A DNA stretch of 64,000 nucleotides from Pyrus communis (Eukaryota > Streptophyta > Magnoliopsida > Rosales > Rosaceae): contig NC_084817.1 in assembly GCF_963583255.1 (NCBI RefSeq), forward strand, positions 14,328,121-14,392,120, given 5' to 3'. Below, piece by piece: positions 33,194-46,181 of this stretch. Positions within the stretch are counted from its first letter, which is position 1, and each line of letters begins with the position of its first letter. The notes below the pieces were generated by a model. That model worked only from the letters and a program-made list of their open reading frames with translations, was not told the DNA's origin and did no database searches. The position numbers and the translations under genes are program-made.

Positions 33194-35155
33194 AATTCCC
33201 CCACACTTATCTTTTGCTAGTCCTCGAGCAAAACAAATAAACAAAAGAAACAAAACATAAAATCTAAACCTTCCAACGTTCGTCTCAGGGATTTCCAATG
33301 AAACATGACATGTCAAAGATCACCACAAACATAGATTTAAGCAATCCTTACCCTCGAGCATACTTAATCATAGTCACAATTCACTAGCTCGCATTTAATC
33401 AATTAAAACAACATTTTGAATGTAGTAACATGCCTTAGAGAATTTCCTCAATTCCTCACCGGATATACTCTCTGTTTTCACTCAGATTTTCTGACTACAC
33501 TCCCTACACTAGGTATATGTGAGAAGATTGATGTAAACATGTAGACGAACACTCACATATGTTAGAACAAGAAAAGCACTTTCTAGAATTATTAACATGT
33601 ATGTATATGATCTCATGAATGGAATGCTACTACCTAGATACGAGAACCAGGGATACCATATGCTCCAAACCCACTTTAAACTCCACATATTGAAACACAT
33701 AACAATCAAGATAGAAGTCAAAGGGTTGTAACGAGGCTAGGGTATTGGCTAACAACGAAAGGTAAAGGATAACAAACATTCTTAAAGCAATAATGAGCAA
33801 AGTATTGGATTAGGCACTTAGAATTCCCTTTATAACGCGGAAGTCAACTTTGATCACCCAAGGGGGAATCACACAAAACTTAGGGCCATATTCAAACTTT
33901 TTGGACCCTTTCTTCAACAATCAACACTTGTGAGTTCATTCTCACTTATTTTCACTCTTTTTCTTTCTTTTCTTCTTCTTTTTTTTCTTCTTTTTCACAA
34001 TTTTTTTTTTTTTTCTTTTCGTTTTTTTTTTCTTTCTTTTCTCGTGCCCCTTTTAAGACTTTGGCACACACACACTCACAAAATCCCTTCCCCCACACTC
34101 GTTTTCTGCACAAATGTCACTCAAAAGGACTTCCTTCTACATTATGCTCCACTATACTTTAAGAACAAAGGTATGGGAAGTCCTATTCTAGGCTAGGTAA
34201 GGATGATGTGGTTAACAAGAAAATAGGCTAAATAAGGCTCAAAGGGGTTTAAACCTACAATACAAGTGACAAGGGTGGATTCGGCTGTTTGGCTATGGTG
34301 GTGACTACTACACAACTTCATCTTGTTATTTGTTATGCTAATCAATTTCATGCTTCGAATGAAACGGGTATGAGTTCTAGTATTTGGAACTATAGTGATG
34401 AAACGCATTCTAAGTAGCAACCAAGCAAAGAATAATGAGATCATGCAACGACTTTTAGAAAACAAGAATGCACAGATTAATAACTCTCCAAATAAACGTT
34501 TAGGCTCAAGTCTCTCAGGGATGTAGCGTTTGTTTGAGTTCCTTCCTTCAAGCATGTTACAAAAACTGATTTTATCCTTTGTGATTACATGTGAATTCGT
34601 AAACTATAACTACAACCAAGCATAAACCAAAGAGCAAATCAAACTTCCATCATTGTTTGTAACTCTCTTTAACAGTCATGCATTAAAAACCAAATCCTCA
34701 TCATTGTGTTGGAAGGTACCCTAAGACACAAACAAACACACAAAAACAACTCTTTTTGGCTTTTTCAAAACACTTTTTTCAATTTTTTTCAAATTTTCGG
34801 ATTTTTACTTCAACACACACCAAAATAGCTCAAAATGCATTAAAAACACCTAAAAACAGTGAGAAACAACATTAGAAGTGATAGGTGATAGAATCCCACG
34901 AATTTTGCATAAAAAACACTTGTTTACCCCCCCACACTTAAATCAAACATTGTCCTCAATGTTTCACACAAAGACTCACATAAAAGCAAACAAATAATAA
35001 GCAACTAAGCATGAGAAAATAAACAGCAAGGAGAAGGGTTTAGAAACGCAAATCTGGGTTTGGAATGGAAGTTCCATCTTCTCCTTGTCGAATACATGGG
35101 TTGCCTCCCAAGAAGCGCTTGCTTTAACGTCTTCCAGCCGGACGAATACGCCATG
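33194..35155 (-). mobile_element. Element C 3' non-coding region
   Basis: Polypurine tract at the LTR (33198-33208 core), internal tracts at 34090-34100 and 34927-34939, a pyrimidine-rich run (plus strand) at 33955-34046, and the post-pol motif at 35097-35147 with TGGGAGGCAACCCA. No env-like ORF; the plus ORF through the pyrimidine run is low complexity. Confidence 0.85.
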
Positions 35156-38100
35156 CTAAGCTTCACTAGTAGTACCCACGGCATGGAGGGGTACATCATC
35201 CACCACATGCTCCTCGAAGTTCTCGTAGTAGGGCTTTAATCGATGGCCATTCACCGTGAACTCTTGTCCTGTTTTCAAGCTTTGAACTTGGACTGCACCA
35301 TAAGGAAAAACATTAGTAATAACAAACGGGCCAACCCACTTAGAACGCAACTTACCAGGAAACAAGCGAAGGCGGGAATTAAAGAGTAGCACTTTCTGCC
35401 CAATAGAGAATGATTTGCCTCGAATCATCTTATCATGAAAAGCCTTTGTCTTTTCCTTGTAAATTCGAGCGTTGTCATACGCCTCGTTCCTAATCTCTTC
35501 TAATTCATTCAATTGGAGCTTCCTGTGAAGTCCAGCCGCATCAATGTCCATGTTGAATGTCTTGATGGCCCAATGCGCCTTGTGCTCCAATTCCACGGGA
35601 AGATGGCATGGTTTGCCATAAATGAGCCGAAATGGGGACATGCCCAGGGGGGTCTTGTAAGCCGTGCGATATGCCCACAACGCATCCTCCAACCGTACAC
35701 TCCAATCCTTCCTTGTAGGGCCCACGGTTTTTTCTAGAATCTGCTTAATCTCCCTATTTGAAACCTCGGCTTGCCCATTGGTCTGAGGATGATAAGGTGT
35801 TGAAACCTTATGCGTGACGTTGTACTTCTTGAGCAAAGCCTCAATGGTTCGATTGCAAAAGTGAGATCCTCCATCACTTATGATCACTCGTGGCATTCCA
35901 AACCTTGCAAATAGGTTAGTTCTAATGAAATCTGCAACCACTCGAGAATCATTAGTTCGGGTGGCTTTTGCTTCCACCCATTTCGATACATAATCCACAG
36001 CAAGTAAGATATACAAGAAACCATGTGAGGAAGGAAAAGGACCCATAAAATCAATACCCCAAACATCAAAAATTTCAACCGGGAGAATAACATTTTGCGG
36101 CATTTGATCCTTTGCACTAATGTTGCCCATTCTTTGGCAACGATCACAAGACATACAAAAGTTTCTAGCATCCTTAAATAAAGTTGGCCAATAGAATCCA
36201 CATTCTAAAACCTTAAGGGCTGTGCGTTGTGTCCCAAAGTGTCCCCCACATGCATAAGTGTGACAAAATGTTAAAATAGAAGTGAATTCCATTTCATGCA
36301 CACACTTACGTATAATCTGATCCGAGCAATATTTCCACAAGTATGGATCATCCCAAACATAAAACCTAGCGTCTTTTTTCAATTTATCACGTTGGTTTCT
36401 AGTTAAAGTGGTAGGAACTTGTTTAGTCACCAAATAATTTACCAAATCCGCATACCAAGGCTCACTTACCTTAATGGATAACAATTGCTCGTCAGGGAAT
36501 GTTTCTACAATAGGGTACGGCTCCTCCTCATGTATCATGCGGCTTAGGTGGTCAGCCACCACATTTTCACTTCCCTTTTTGTCCTTGATTTCGATGTCAA
36601 ACTCTTGAAGAAGTAGCATCCATCGAATTAACCGTGGTTTGGCTTCCTTCTTCGTGAACAAGTACTTTAAAGCTGCATGATCAGTGAAAATAATAACCTT
36701 AGTACCAAGTAAATATGATCGAAATTTATCTAAAGCAAAGACAATGGCAAGAAGTTCTTTTTCAGTGGTTGAATAGTTCAATTGAGCGTCATTCAACGTC
36801 CGAGATGCGTAGTAGATGACATGCGGCTTCTTGTCCTTCCTTTGGCCTAAAACAGCCCCTAACGCATAGTCGGATGCATCACACATTAGCTCGAACGGAA
36901 GACTCCAATCTGGTGGCACAATGATGGGTGCCGTGGTTAGCATGTCCTTGAGGAGTTGGAAAGCTGCCGTGCATTCCTTGGTGAAGTCGAAAGGTGCATC
37001 TTTTTGTAGGAGGCGGCATAAAGGTTGGGAGATCTTCGAGAAATCCTTGATGAACCTCCTATAAAAACCTGCATGTCCAAGGAACGAACGAACCTCTCTA
37101 ACCGAAGTAGGAGAGGGTAAGTGACGCACAAGATCTATTTTTGATTTATCTACCTCAATACCTTTTTCAGAAATAATATGACCTAAAACTATGCCTTGTT
37201 TAACCATGAAATGACATTTCTCCCAATTTAACACAAGGTTAGTTTCAATGCATCGTTTTAAAATCAAACTAAGATTATTCAAACAACCATCAAATGAATC
37301 ACCAAAAACGCTGAAATCATCCATAAAAACTTCAATAATTTTCTCAACGTAATCTGAAAATATGCTCATCATGCATCTTTGAAATGTGGCAGGTGCATTA
37401 CATAAACCAAATGGCATACGACGATAAGCAAATGTACCAAAAGGGCATGTGAAAGTGGTTTTTTCTTGATCTTCTGGGGCTATCACAATTTGATTATAAC
37501 CTGAATACCCATCAAGAAAACAATAAAACGCATAACCCGCTAACCTTTCAAGCATTTGATCAATGAATGGCAAGGGAAAATGATCTTTCCTTGTCGTGGC
37601 ATTGAGCTTCCTATAGTCAATACAAACCCTCCAACCTGTTTGGATTCGCGTAGGAACAAGCTCATTTTCGGCATTTGTCACCACAGTTACTCCGGATTTC
37701 TTTGGGACACATTGCACCGGAGACACCCACCGACTGTCTGAAATTGGATAGATCACTCCACAATCCAAGAGCTTGATTATCTCCTTCTTCACAACTTCCA
37801 TCATTGGAGGGTTGAGTCGGCGTTGAGCCTCTCGAGATGCTTTGGTCCCCTCCTCCAAAAGTATACGATGCATGCACGTGGTTGGGCTTATTCCCTTGAT
37901 GTCGGCCAACGTCCAACCAATCGCAGTTTTGTACTCCTTTAACACCCTCACTAACTTACCTTCTTCTTGTGCCGTGAGTGAGGAGGATATGATGACAGGC
38001 AAGGTCTCTTGGTCTCCCAAGAAAACATACTTCAAATGGCTTGGCAATGGTTTAAGTTCAAGGGAAGGTGGCTGCACAACTGAAGGAATGGGCTTATTAG

Positions 38101-38221
38101 TCGAAATTGGAATTGAAATTAGGTCCGAAGACTTACCAGATTGTAGTGGCAATGACTCAAGGGCAGCCACTATCTCAACCATGTCAACACTAGGGGGCAC
38201 GGCATGGTGCTCACCATGCAT
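35156..38221 (-). CDS. pol: Pol polyprotein of element C (RT-RNase H-integrase)
   Basis: 1021 residues starting [10 protein letters not shown]. Reverse transcriptase D237 (FLDGYS) and FMDD 299-302; RNase H D448, E487, D514; integrase zinc finger H654, H661, C692, C695; catalytic D724, D783, E819 (same DX58DX35E spacing as A); KWVGPF near 962. The frame is +1 relative to gag-protease, and the first ATG overlaps the gag stop by 11 bases (38211-38221, pattern ATG-N5-TGA). It copies the element RNA and integrates the DNA. All catalytic residues are intact. Pol needs either +1 frameshifting, reinitiation after the gag stop, or is disconnected by a recent indel. Confidence 0.95.
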   Translation of the reverse strand: MHGEHHAVPPSVDMVEIVAALESLPLQSGKSSDLISIPISTNKPIPSVVQPPSLELKPLPSHLKYVFLGDQETLPVIISSSLTAQEEGKLVRVLKEYKTAIGWTLADIKGISPTTCMHRILLEEGTKASREAQRRLNPPMMEVVKKEIIKLLDCGVIYPISDSRWVSPVQCVPKKSGVTVVTNAENELVPTRIQTGWRVCIDYRKLNATTRKDHFPLPFIDQMLERLAGYAFYCFLDGYSGYNQIVIAPEDQEKTTFTCPFGTFAYRRMPFGLCNAPATFQRCMMSIFSDYVEKIIEVFMDDFSVFGDSFDGCLNNLSLILKRCIETNLVLNWEKCHFMVKQGIVLGHIISEKGIEVDKSKIDLVRHLPSPTSVREVRSFLGHAGFYRRFIKDFSKISQPLCRLLQKDAPFDFTKECTAAFQLLKDMLTTAPIIVPPDWSLPFELMCDASDYALGAVLGQRKDKKPHVIYYASRTLNDAQLNYSTTEKELLAIVFALDKFRSYLLGTKVIIFTDHAALKYLFTKKEAKPRLIRWMLLLQEFDIEIKDKKGSENVVADHLSRMIHEEEPYPIVETFPDEQLLSIKVSEPWYADLVNYLVTKQVPTTLTRNQRDKLKKDARFYVWDDPYLWKYCSDQIIRKCVHEMEFTSILTFCHTYACGGHFGTQRTALKVLECGFYWPTLFKDARNFCMSCDRCQRMGNISAKDQMPQNVILPVEIFDVWGIDFMGPFPSSHGFLYILLAVDYVSKWVEAKATRTNDSRVVADFIRTNLFARFGMPRVIISDGGSHFCNRTIEALLKKYNVTHKVSTPYHPQTNGQAEVSNREIKQILEKTVGPTRKDWSVRLEDALWAYRTAYKTPLGMSPFRLIYGKPCHLPVELEHKAHWAIKTFNMDIDAAGLHRKLQLNELEEIRNEAYDNARIYKEKTKAFHDKMIRGKSFSIGQKVLLFNSRLRLFPGKLRSKWVGPFVITNVFPYGAVQVQSLKTGQEFTVNGHRLKPYYENFEEHVVDDVPLHAVGTTSEA

Positions 38222-40691
38222 GCTGGGTATGCAATTGCCCTACTTCCTTGTCTTTCAGTTCCATTCCTCTTGTAATGACCAATTCAAGTGCATCTTCGTT
38301 CAATTGTTCAAAATGGTCCTGCGCCAACGAATCAAGTACATCAATAGCAAAACATGAATGATCATCAAGAGGGTACTTAATAGATTCAGAAAGATTGAAA
38401 TTAATAACTTCCCCATCAAATTCCATTGTCAAAGTCCCATTAAACACATCAATCTTCGTGCGGGCTGTTTTCATAAATGGGCGGCCAAGAAGAATTGGCA
38501 ATGACGGGGCATGGTTTGATTCTTCCATTTCCAACACGTAGAAATCCGCCGGAAAGATTAGATGATTAACCTGCACTAAAACATCTTCCAAAACACCCTT
38601 TGGATAGGCATTAGATCTATCGGCCAATTGAATAATCACACCATCATTTTTTAACTCACCTAGGTTCATAGATGCATAAATGGAGTAAGGCATAACATTA
38701 ATAGATGCACCTAAGTCTAGCATAGCATGTTCAAACCGATTATTGCCAATAACACAAGGAATCGTAAAACTACCCGGATCTTTGCATTTAGGGGGCAATT
38801 TACGTTGCAAGATGGCTGAGACATTCTCACTTACCTTTACAACCTCTTTGTTTGAAATTCTCTTCCTAGTAGTACAAAGTTCTTTTAAAAACTTAGCATA
38901 CCTCGGAACTTGTTTAATTGCATCCAAAAGTGGTATATTGACTTGTACTTTTCTAAACGTCTCTAAAATGTCCTTCTCAGCCTCCTCCTTCTTTGTTTGC
39001 ATGAATCTACGAGGAAAAGGTACATTTGGAGGAATAGCATTAGAAATAACCGAATTTGGAACATCCTTACCCTTAGAAGCCGAGTGGTGTACTTTGGGTG
39101 GCTGCGGCATGGTGTCTCCCACCCTTGCCGTGGCTTGCTCATGCTCCCCCTCTTCAAATTGCAACTTTTCATCCTCCATTGGGGCTGAATTAGAAGGTTG
39201 TGAAGCCGTTCCAACTTGTTTTCCACTTCGCAACATGATTGCTTTCGCAGATTCGAATCCTCCTTTCGGGTTGACCACTGTTGAGCTAGGCAACCTTCCT
39301 TGCTCACGAAATTGCCCCATGAATTCGGCAATCTGTCCCACTTGCTTCTCCAAGTTGTCCACCCTCTTGTCTTGGATTTGCCTCTCTTTGTTTTGAGTTT
39401 GGACTTCCTGCGTCAAAGTAGTAAGTAATTGAAAAATCTTATCATTTTCACTTGAATTACCTACATTGCTTTGGGCAGGTTGTGCTTGGGCTTGTGGTGG
39501 TGCCAACGGCTTTTGATAGAAACCCGGGGGTTGTTGCCTAAATCCGCTTTGTTGTTGACCTTGTTGGGGGTCTCGCCATTTGAAATTCGGATGATCACGC
39601 CAACCAGGATTGTAAGTATTAGAGAACGGATCACCACGTGATTGGTATTGGTTGCCATATCCCACGGCATTGAGTGTCTCCCACCCTCCATTCTCGATTA
39701 ATTGTGGGCACTTGTCTGTAGGGTGTTCTTGCATGGAGCATACGCCACAAGAAGCTACGGTTTTGACTTTTGGACCTTCCACCACCTGAGAAAGCAACGT
39801 AGTAAGGTTAGCCATTTGATTTTGAAGTTCGGTTATGGCACTTACCTCATTGACTTGGTGTTGCCGTGGGGTACTCCTCTGTCCAACGCCTTCGTATTGT
39901 TGAGCGTTCAATGCTCGATTAGCAATCAAGGACTTTGCAGCCGTGGGGGTCTTGTCCACCAATGCTCCTCCCGCTGAGGCATCTAGCATTTGACGTTCAA
40001 TAGGTAGAAGTCCCTCGTAAAAGTATTGTAGAAGTAGTTCCTCCTTCATTTGATGCTGTGGACATGAAGCAACAAGAGATTTAAAACGTTCATAATAAGT
40101 AGGAAAGGATTCACCTTCATCTTGTTGGATTCCACTTATCCTTTTTCGTAGGAGGATGACTCGAGAAGTTGGGAAAAACTTCTCCAAGTAAGCTCGTTTC
40201 ATGCTCTCCCATGATGTGACCGTTCCGGGAGCCAACTCGTACAACCAATCTTTCGCTTTCTCTTGGAGAGAAAAGGGAAAGGCCTTCATCTTCAAGATGC
40301 TCTCATCCACGTTCACCGGAGTCATGCTTGAGCAAACGACTTCAAACTCCTTCAAGTGCTTGTTCGGATCTTCCATGGACAGCCCATGGTACTTCGGAAT
40401 GTGATGTAACAGGCTTGACTTCAATTCGAACTCAGCAGTCTTGTCTTGAGCCGCCCTTGGGTATTGGATGCACAAGGGTGCGGCATTGGCCAATCCCGAA
40501 GCGGAAAGCTCCTTGATTGTTCGGTTGTCCGCTGCCATGTCTTCCACTTCCTCTTCAAATTCAGAAACGGACTCGGAACTTGCACTTGATTCACTAGGTT
40601 CCGGGTTCTTCCTCTTACGTCTCAACTCACGCTCAAAATCGTCGTCAAAGTCTAAAATATGTTCGTGAACCGGATTAGAACTCCGAGTCAT
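38211..40691 (-). CDS. gag: Gag-protease polyprotein of element C
   Basis: 826 residues from ATG at 40691 ([10 protein letters not shown]); two upstream codons TTG TTT are in frame but are not needed. Gag core about 98-268; CCHC knuckle C315-C318-H323-C328; protease DLGAS 659-663 and ILLGRP further on, at the same residue numbers as A. It ends HTQHAW-stop before the RT domain, whereas A reads through in one frame. It forms the particle and matures the polyprotein. Close to A through the capsid and protease, divergent in the linker at about 495-550. Confidence 0.95.
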   Translation of the reverse strand: MTRSSNPVHEHILDFDDDFERELRRKRKNPEPSESSASSESVSEFEEEVEDMAADNRTIKELSASGLANAAPLCIQYPRAAQDKTAEFELKSSLLHHIPKYHGLSMEDPNKHLKEFEVVCSSMTPVNVDESILKMKAFPFSLQEKAKDWLYELAPGTVTSWESMKRAYLEKFFPTSRVILLRKRISGIQQDEGESFPTYYERFKSLVASCPQHQMKEELLLQYFYEGLLPIERQMLDASAGGALVDKTPTAAKSLIANRALNAQQYEGVGQRSTPRQHQVNEVSAITELQNQMANLTTLLSQVVEGPKVKTVASCGVCSMQEHPTDKCPQLIENGGWETLNAVGYGNQYQSRGDPFSNTYNPGWRDHPNFKWRDPQQGQQQSGFRQQPPGFYQKPLAPPQAQAQPAQSNVGNSSENDKIFQLLTTLTQEVQTQNKERQIQDKRVDNLEKQVGQIAEFMGQFREQGRLPSSTVVNPKGGFESAKAIMLRSGKQVGTASQPSNSAPMEDEKLQFEEGEHEQATARVGDTMPQPPKVHHSASKGKDVPNSVISNAIPPNVPFPRRFMQTKKEEAEKDILETFRKVQVNIPLLDAIKQVPRYAKFLKELCTTRKRISNKEVVKVSENVSAILQRKLPPKCKDPGSFTIPCVIGNNRFEHAMLDLGASINVMPYSIYASMNLGELKNDGVIIQLADRSNAYPKGVLEDVLVQVNHLIFPADFYVLEMEESNHAPSLPILLGRPFMKTARTKIDVFNGTLTMEFDGEVINFNLSESIKYPLDDHSCFAIDVLDSLAQDHFEQLNEDALELVITRGMELKDKEVGQLHTQHAW

Positions 40692-40787
40692 AAACAAGTA
40701 CCTAAAACAAGAAACAAAATAACATAAGAATCTGATCTAATAAGAAAAACGAAAATAACAATCCAAGAGATTAGCAAACTTTGCTAA

Positions 40788-40805
40788 TCCCCGGCAACGG
40801 CGCCA
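40788..40805 (-). promoter_or_regulatory. Primer binding site of element C (tRNA-Asp type)
   Basis: Complement reads TGGCGCCGTTGCCGGGGA, five bases from the 5' LTR. As in A, its end can pair with U5 (CTAATCCCCGG complement at 40891-40901) or with a downstream GCTAATC arm (about 40769-40778). Confidence 0.92.
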
Positions 40806-40810
40806 AAATT

Positions 40811-42995
40811 TGATGCGAAAATTAACTTAACACACAAATTAACCCTCTTTTGACAATTGTAGCATATAAATAAGTAGGGATCGTTCTAAACCGGGGATTA
40901 GGAGGGATTGCTAAATCACTTGGAAACTGACTCAAAAACGTAAAACAAAGGTTAAAACACTAAACTAGACTCAAAGAATGCAAAGCTAAACAATAAAAAC
41001 ACTAAAACAAACCCAAAGACTCAAAACAGCCCCAAAACACTCAAAACTGCCTTAAAAACACTTTCTGGGCAGTTTTGAGCACTTTCACTATTTTGGACGA
41101 ATTTGGGTAACAACTTGAATCAAAACACTCAAAAACACAATCTAAAACATATTCTAACTAATTAGACACTCTAAGACACTTGGGGATTTGGTTTTTGACG
41201 AAAATCAAACAAACAAAACAAATATGTAAAATAGGCAGATTCTGACGAAATTGGTGAAATTAAGTGGATGGTGAGATGGCTAGGAGGTTTTTCTCCACAC
41301 ATGGCATACTTGCATACAAAATAATCTCCAGTTGCTTATTCGATGAATTTATGAACCTCAACACCCCAAGTTAATTAGGTACGCTTAAATTAACTCTCAG
41401 ATTTCCCTTAGGTCATTGAATTGAATGGAATTAGCGCATTGCAATCAAATTATTCCTTAAAAGTTTTCTATATGAAAGCGCATGATAGAAAGACAATCAA
41501 AGATCATTAGGTTCTATGGAAATCATAGGTGTTGACGAGGCATTCGTAACTATGAAAGCGCATGATACTTATACCAAGAATTTACTTAACATAATTGCGA
41601 CCAACAATCTTAACTACTCATGGATGTGAGTTCCCAACGATTAGGTGAAGTTCCCTCATATCCTAGCATCATGTTTATGCATGCAAATCAAGCGTGCACT
41701 CTCAATTCATATACATAAGCAAGTTTTAATTAAAACAGATAAGTAAATTGAATTCATCATTCATGAAATCACAACTGAAAGTAATCAAATCATCATGCAA
41801 ATATAACCATGGTTTCGAAATTCCCCCCTAGCCAAAGGGGGGATTAGTTCCTCATGCTTGCACAACAAAAAGTATTGAATTTAAACATGGAAATCATAAG
41901 AAAGAATACACCTAAATGCTCAGCAATTCCAAGATGGATTCGATGCACAGATTGGCTCCTCTTCCTCCTCCTTGCTGCGGCACAAAGTTAGGGTGATGGA
42001 ATTGGTGGTTTTGGATGGTGTTTTCTAGTTTGGAGGGATGGAGGATGGTTGATTATGGTGGGGAAGGGTGCGGCAGAGATGTATGGATGTGTAGGGAGGT
42101 CTATGGAGGCTTAGAATGGAGAATGGAGGTGCGGCACAAGGGTTTCTGAATAGCAAAAGGGGGTGGTACGAATTTGTGGCTGAAAATATGTTTATATAGT
42201 CCTAGGGTTTATTAGATTAGGGTTTCCTTAGCAGATTTGGTGGATTAGGGCCCTAGAATTCGGCCATGGGTTGTCAAATCCACCTAGGAAGAGGTTTTTG
42301 GCCCACATAGTTTTATAAAACGAATTGTATACCCAAATCCACAAGGATTAGGCCTTGGAAATCAGAATCCCAAAGGGATTGGGCCTAGGGAGGTGCGGCT
42401 AACTTAGGGGAGAGGGTTGCTTGGCTTGCAAGGCAAGCCAAAGCCTTCTAGAATGGATTGGGGCGCCACTTTTCTAGGGCTTATAGAAAGAATAGGTTTT
42501 GTGGCAGATTTGGGCCTTCTAGAATAGGATGCTTCTAGAAATAGGTTCTAGAATTATCCATTTAGGTCCCCATGCAATTAGGATTAAGACATGATAAGGT
42601 TTGGATAAGATAAGATGAGATAAGGTTTGGATAATGTTTTGGATAATTGGATAATGTTGGATAAGGTTGGATAATGTTTAGATAATGTTTTGGATAAGGT
42701 TTCCTCTTTTGAGCTCCTTCCTTATCCACTTTGTCCTTAGCTTAGTTCCTTCCTCTTCTTATCACATATCTAGCCTCTTGAAGTTCAAATTCGTCCATCC
42801 ATGTTAGCCCATATGCAAGCTATCCCCATGGTGTCCAAAATAGCTCCAAAATGCACCAAAATGCACTTTCTTGATACTTTAACCCATAGGTCCTACAAAC
42901 ACACGAAATTGAGTTGTAATACGACATTAACTAAGAAATAATAGCACAAATGCACAAGAATAAGGTAGTTAAGTCGCCTAAATATGCTCCTATCA
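40811..42995 (-). mobile_element. 5' LTR of element C
   Basis: 2185 bases, TATA at about 42191-42199 on the minus strand. One perfect hairpin (41040-41051 with 41068-41079). GGATAA-rich U3 at about 42589-42707. Confidence 0.95.
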
Positions 42996-43506
42996 GTATG
43001 CACGGCACAAGGGAAGTGTTGGGTGATGGATGCATGTGGGTTAATTAATTAAGTGTATGATATGATAAGTGATTGATAAGATAAGTGAATGATATGATAA
43101 GTGGTTGATAAGATAAGTGGTAAGTGATAAGTGATAGGTGATGATGATAAGTGGTTATGATAAGTGATAAGTGGTGATGATAAGTAATGGAAGCATGTGA
43201 GGGAATGAATAATGAATGCATGTGATAAGGGAATTGGAAAGGTTTAAATGTCCTAAAACTAAAGGGAACAAGGTTCCAACACTTTGGTCTTCAATTTCGT
43301 CCAACATTTTGGCGCCAAGCATAAGCTATCCATCCTTAGCCCAAAAGTGCTCCAAAAGTCTCCAAAATGCATCTTTTTGCTCCTTTAGCCCTTTGGACCT
43401 ACAAACACACGAAAATAGCTTAAAGGACTAAAATAACTAAAGAAACATAACGTAAATGCACGAGAACAAGCCATTTAAGTCGCATGAATATGCTCCTATC
43501 AGAAGG

Positions 43507-43806
43507 TGCGGCACACATGTAGGGATAGGATTAGGTGTTCTAGAAACTGTGTTTAAGGCAGATTTCCTAATCCTAAAGGGCCTAGGACATGTGATATAGG
43601 AGTAGGAGAGGGATTGTGATTCCTAAACCTACAAGGAATGGTGATTTGCGGCATTGGTATGGATAAGTCTTCTAGAAACTGAAATAGGTGTTTAAATGTG
43701 TAATTGATTCTCCCTAAGTAGCTAGGTTTAGGTCCCAATTTGATTTGGATAGGATAGAATAGGATAATGTTAGAGATAGGATAGGACAAGGTTTCTAGGA
43801 TAGGAT
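43507..43806 (-). mobile_element. Element D 3' LTR, second segment (U3)
   Basis: It continues 28341-28755 beyond the inserted solo LTR. U3 has GGATAGGATA-type words like C's U3. It ends with AAGAT (43807-43811), the target duplication of the next insertion. Confidence 0.65.
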
Positions 43807-43811
43807 AAGAT

Positions 43812-46176
43812 TGATAGGAGCATATTTACGCACCTTAGTTTAGCTTGTTTTTGTGCATTTATAGTGTTTTTCCTTAGTAAAGTAGTCTTTTAAGCTATTT
43901 CTATGTGTTTTCAGGTTTTAAGGGCAAGGTATGCAAAAGGATGCATTTTGGAGCCTTTTGGAGCAAATTAGAGCTTGGAATGGACATCATATGCTTGGAG
44001 CCAAGAGGATGGACGAAATTGAAGACTTGAAGATGATGATTCCTACTTGAGCAAGGTTTCCTAGTTGAAGTAGGAAAGTCCCTAAATGGAAGATGGGTTT
44101 CCTAGTTGAATTAGGATTCCTAGTTAAAATGGGTTTCCTAGTTGAATTAGGATTCCTAGAAGAATGAAGATTCCTACTCAAATAAGGTTTCCTACTTGAT
44201 GAAGGAAAGTCAAAATCCATATGGTCTCAAGTGAAGCAACAAAGAAGCTTTCCAAGTCCAAGAAGGAGAAGAATTCCAAGATGAAGAAGGATTAGCTTTC
44301 CTAATCCTAATGCACAAGGTTTTCAGCCACAAAGAGGAGTCCTAAACACTTTAGGACACCTTATCCTAATCCTATAGGGATGCCATGCACTTTACCTTAT
44401 CTTGGAGGGTTTCTAGAAGCCTTAGATGCCCTATCCTATCTTTGCCGTGGGTTTTATCCAAATCCCCTTAGTTTTTAGGCTTTCTAGAAGCCCTAACATT
44501 ATCCCTACAAAGGTGCCGCACCCTTATCTCTTTTTCCCTACAAATTTGGCCCTTAAAACATGATTCTAGGAACCCTATCGTATCTCCTACAAAAGTGGCG
44601 CCCCAAATGCTTCTAGAAAGCTGATTTCCCTTGCCTTACAAGGCATTCTAGAAGCCTTATCACCTTATCTCCTTACCTGCCGCACCTAGGAAGCATTATC
44701 CCTTTTTAATTCTGATTTCTAAGCCTATTTCCTTGTGGATTTGGGTTATTCAAGTCCATATCTGATTACACTAGGGTTTTAAGTGCCTATATATACTCAT
44801 ATTAACCCCTAGATCAGATCACCACATCTCATACACATTCATTAATTCCAGAAATTCGTCCAACCCTCTCCACACCCTTGCTGCAGCCACTAAACACCTT
44901 TCTCCTTAGTTTTAAGCTTTGCCGCACCATCCCCTTCCCCTAAACACTACTACAGCCCTCCATAACCATGCATCCATACACCTAAGGCCCTAAACCTGTC
45001 CCTAGACCCTTGCCGCACCAAGGAGGAGGAGAAGGAAGCTCGGGAGTTCATGCAATTCGAGTTTGCGTCGCTGGAATTTCTAGGTGTTTCTTTTCCTTTG
45101 ATTTCAATGTTTAATTTCAATTCTCTTTGTTTTGTGCGTATGAGGAACTAAACCCCCCCTTGGCTAGGGGGGGATTCGAAATACATGTTTATGCTTGCGA
45201 TATGATTTGATTACTTCTAATTGCGTTTCATAAGTTGTGAATTCAATTTACTTATCTATGTGAATTACATTGATTTGTGTGTGTTGGTTGAGAGTGCACG
45301 CTTAATTATCATGCATAAATTGGATGCTAGGATATAAGGAAACTTCACCTAATCGTTATGGAATTATATTCACAAGTAGTAAAGGTTGATGATCTCAATC
45401 GTGTTAAGTAAATTCTTGGCATAAGTTTCATGCAATCATAGTAACAAGTGCTTCGTCAATGCTTATGGTTTTCATAGAACTTAATGATTCTTGCTTGTAT
45501 CTCTATTATGCAATCATGTAGGGGACTTGTGGGGAATGTTTTGGGTTGTTGTATGCAATCATCCAATTCAATAACGTTAGGAAAATCTGAAGGTTAATTT
45601 AAGCGAACCTAATTAACTTGGGGCGTTGAGAATTCATGGGTTATTGAAAAGCAATTGGAAATCGTTTTATATGCAAGTATAACATGTGTGGAGATGAACC
45701 CCTTAGCTAGCTTCCCATCCATTCAATTCCATCAAATTCGTTTTTACAATCTGTTCTAATTTAAAAAGTTTGTTTTGTTTTTAAATTCGTCCAAAACCAA
45801 TCCCCCTTTACTTTGTTGAGTCATAGTAGTTAGAAATCACTTTAGTTTGTGTTTTTAAGTGTCTTAGGTCAAAGTAAAACCAATTTTCGTCCAAAGTTGT
45901 GTCTAGTGTTCAAAACTGCCCAGATTGTGTTTTTAAGGCAGTTTTGAGTGTTTTGGTGCTGTTTTGAGTCTTTTGGTTTGTTTTGGTGTTTTAAAGTTTA
46001 GTTTTGCATTCTTTGAGTCTAGTATAGTGTTTTAAACTTGTTTTTACATATTTGAGTCAGTTTCCAAGTGATTAACAATCCCTCCTAATCCCCGGTCCAG
46101 AACGATCCCTACTTACATCCTTCACTACAATTGATAAAAAGAGGGTTTAATTTGTGTGCGTATAATTCTCGCATCA
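43812..46176 (+). mobile_element. Solo LTR (plus) with target duplication AAGAT
   Basis: 2365 bases from TGATAGGAGCATATTTACG to CTCGCATCA, flanked by AAGAT at 43807-43811 and 46177-46181. No internal region. A third U3 type: imperfect repeats of TTTCCTAGTTGAA and ATTCCTAG words at 44038-44210, TATA-like TATATATA at about 44788. Hairpin near 45913-45950 has a mismatched first arm end (TTCAAAACTGCC). Confidence 0.93.
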
Positions 46177-46181
46177 AAGAT

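Larger units (their letters stand above)
31009..42995 (-). mobile_element. Element C: complete autonomous Athila-lineage retrotransposon
   Basis: 11987 bases on the minus strand: 5' LTR 40811-42995, primer site 40788-40805, Gag-protease ORF, overlapping Pol ORF, 3' non-coding region, polypurine tract 33194-33208, 3' LTR 31009-33193. Both LTRs are 2185 bases with constant offset 9802; the one difference noticed is A31289 versus T41091. Target duplication GTATG at 31004-31008 and 42996-43000. Very young. It belongs to a different subfamily from A: U3 is rich in GGATAA words rather than CATGCA. Confidence 0.97.
28761..43501 (-). mobile_element. Solo LTR (minus, family I) containing element C
   Basis: It begins TGATGCGAGATTTATACG at 28761 and ends GAATATGCTCCTATCA at 43501; both sides are flanked by GAAGG (28756-28760 and 43502-43506). 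Without nested element C it is about 2.75 kb and holds no internal genes, so it is a solo LTR left by LTR-LTR recombination. It carries both hairpins (28989-29028, 29177-29216, reverse orientation). U3 continues after C at 42996-43501, with GATAAGTG-like repeats at about 43060-43185. Confidence 0.9.

Noticed and set aside
33930..34196. 88-residue ORF rich in Phe, Ser and Leu
   Set aside because: It is a translated pyrimidine run in the 3' non-coding region of element C.
43987..44220. Ser/Arg/Pro-rich antisense ORF
   Set aside because: Produced by imperfect TTCCTAG repeats in the U3 of a solo LTR.
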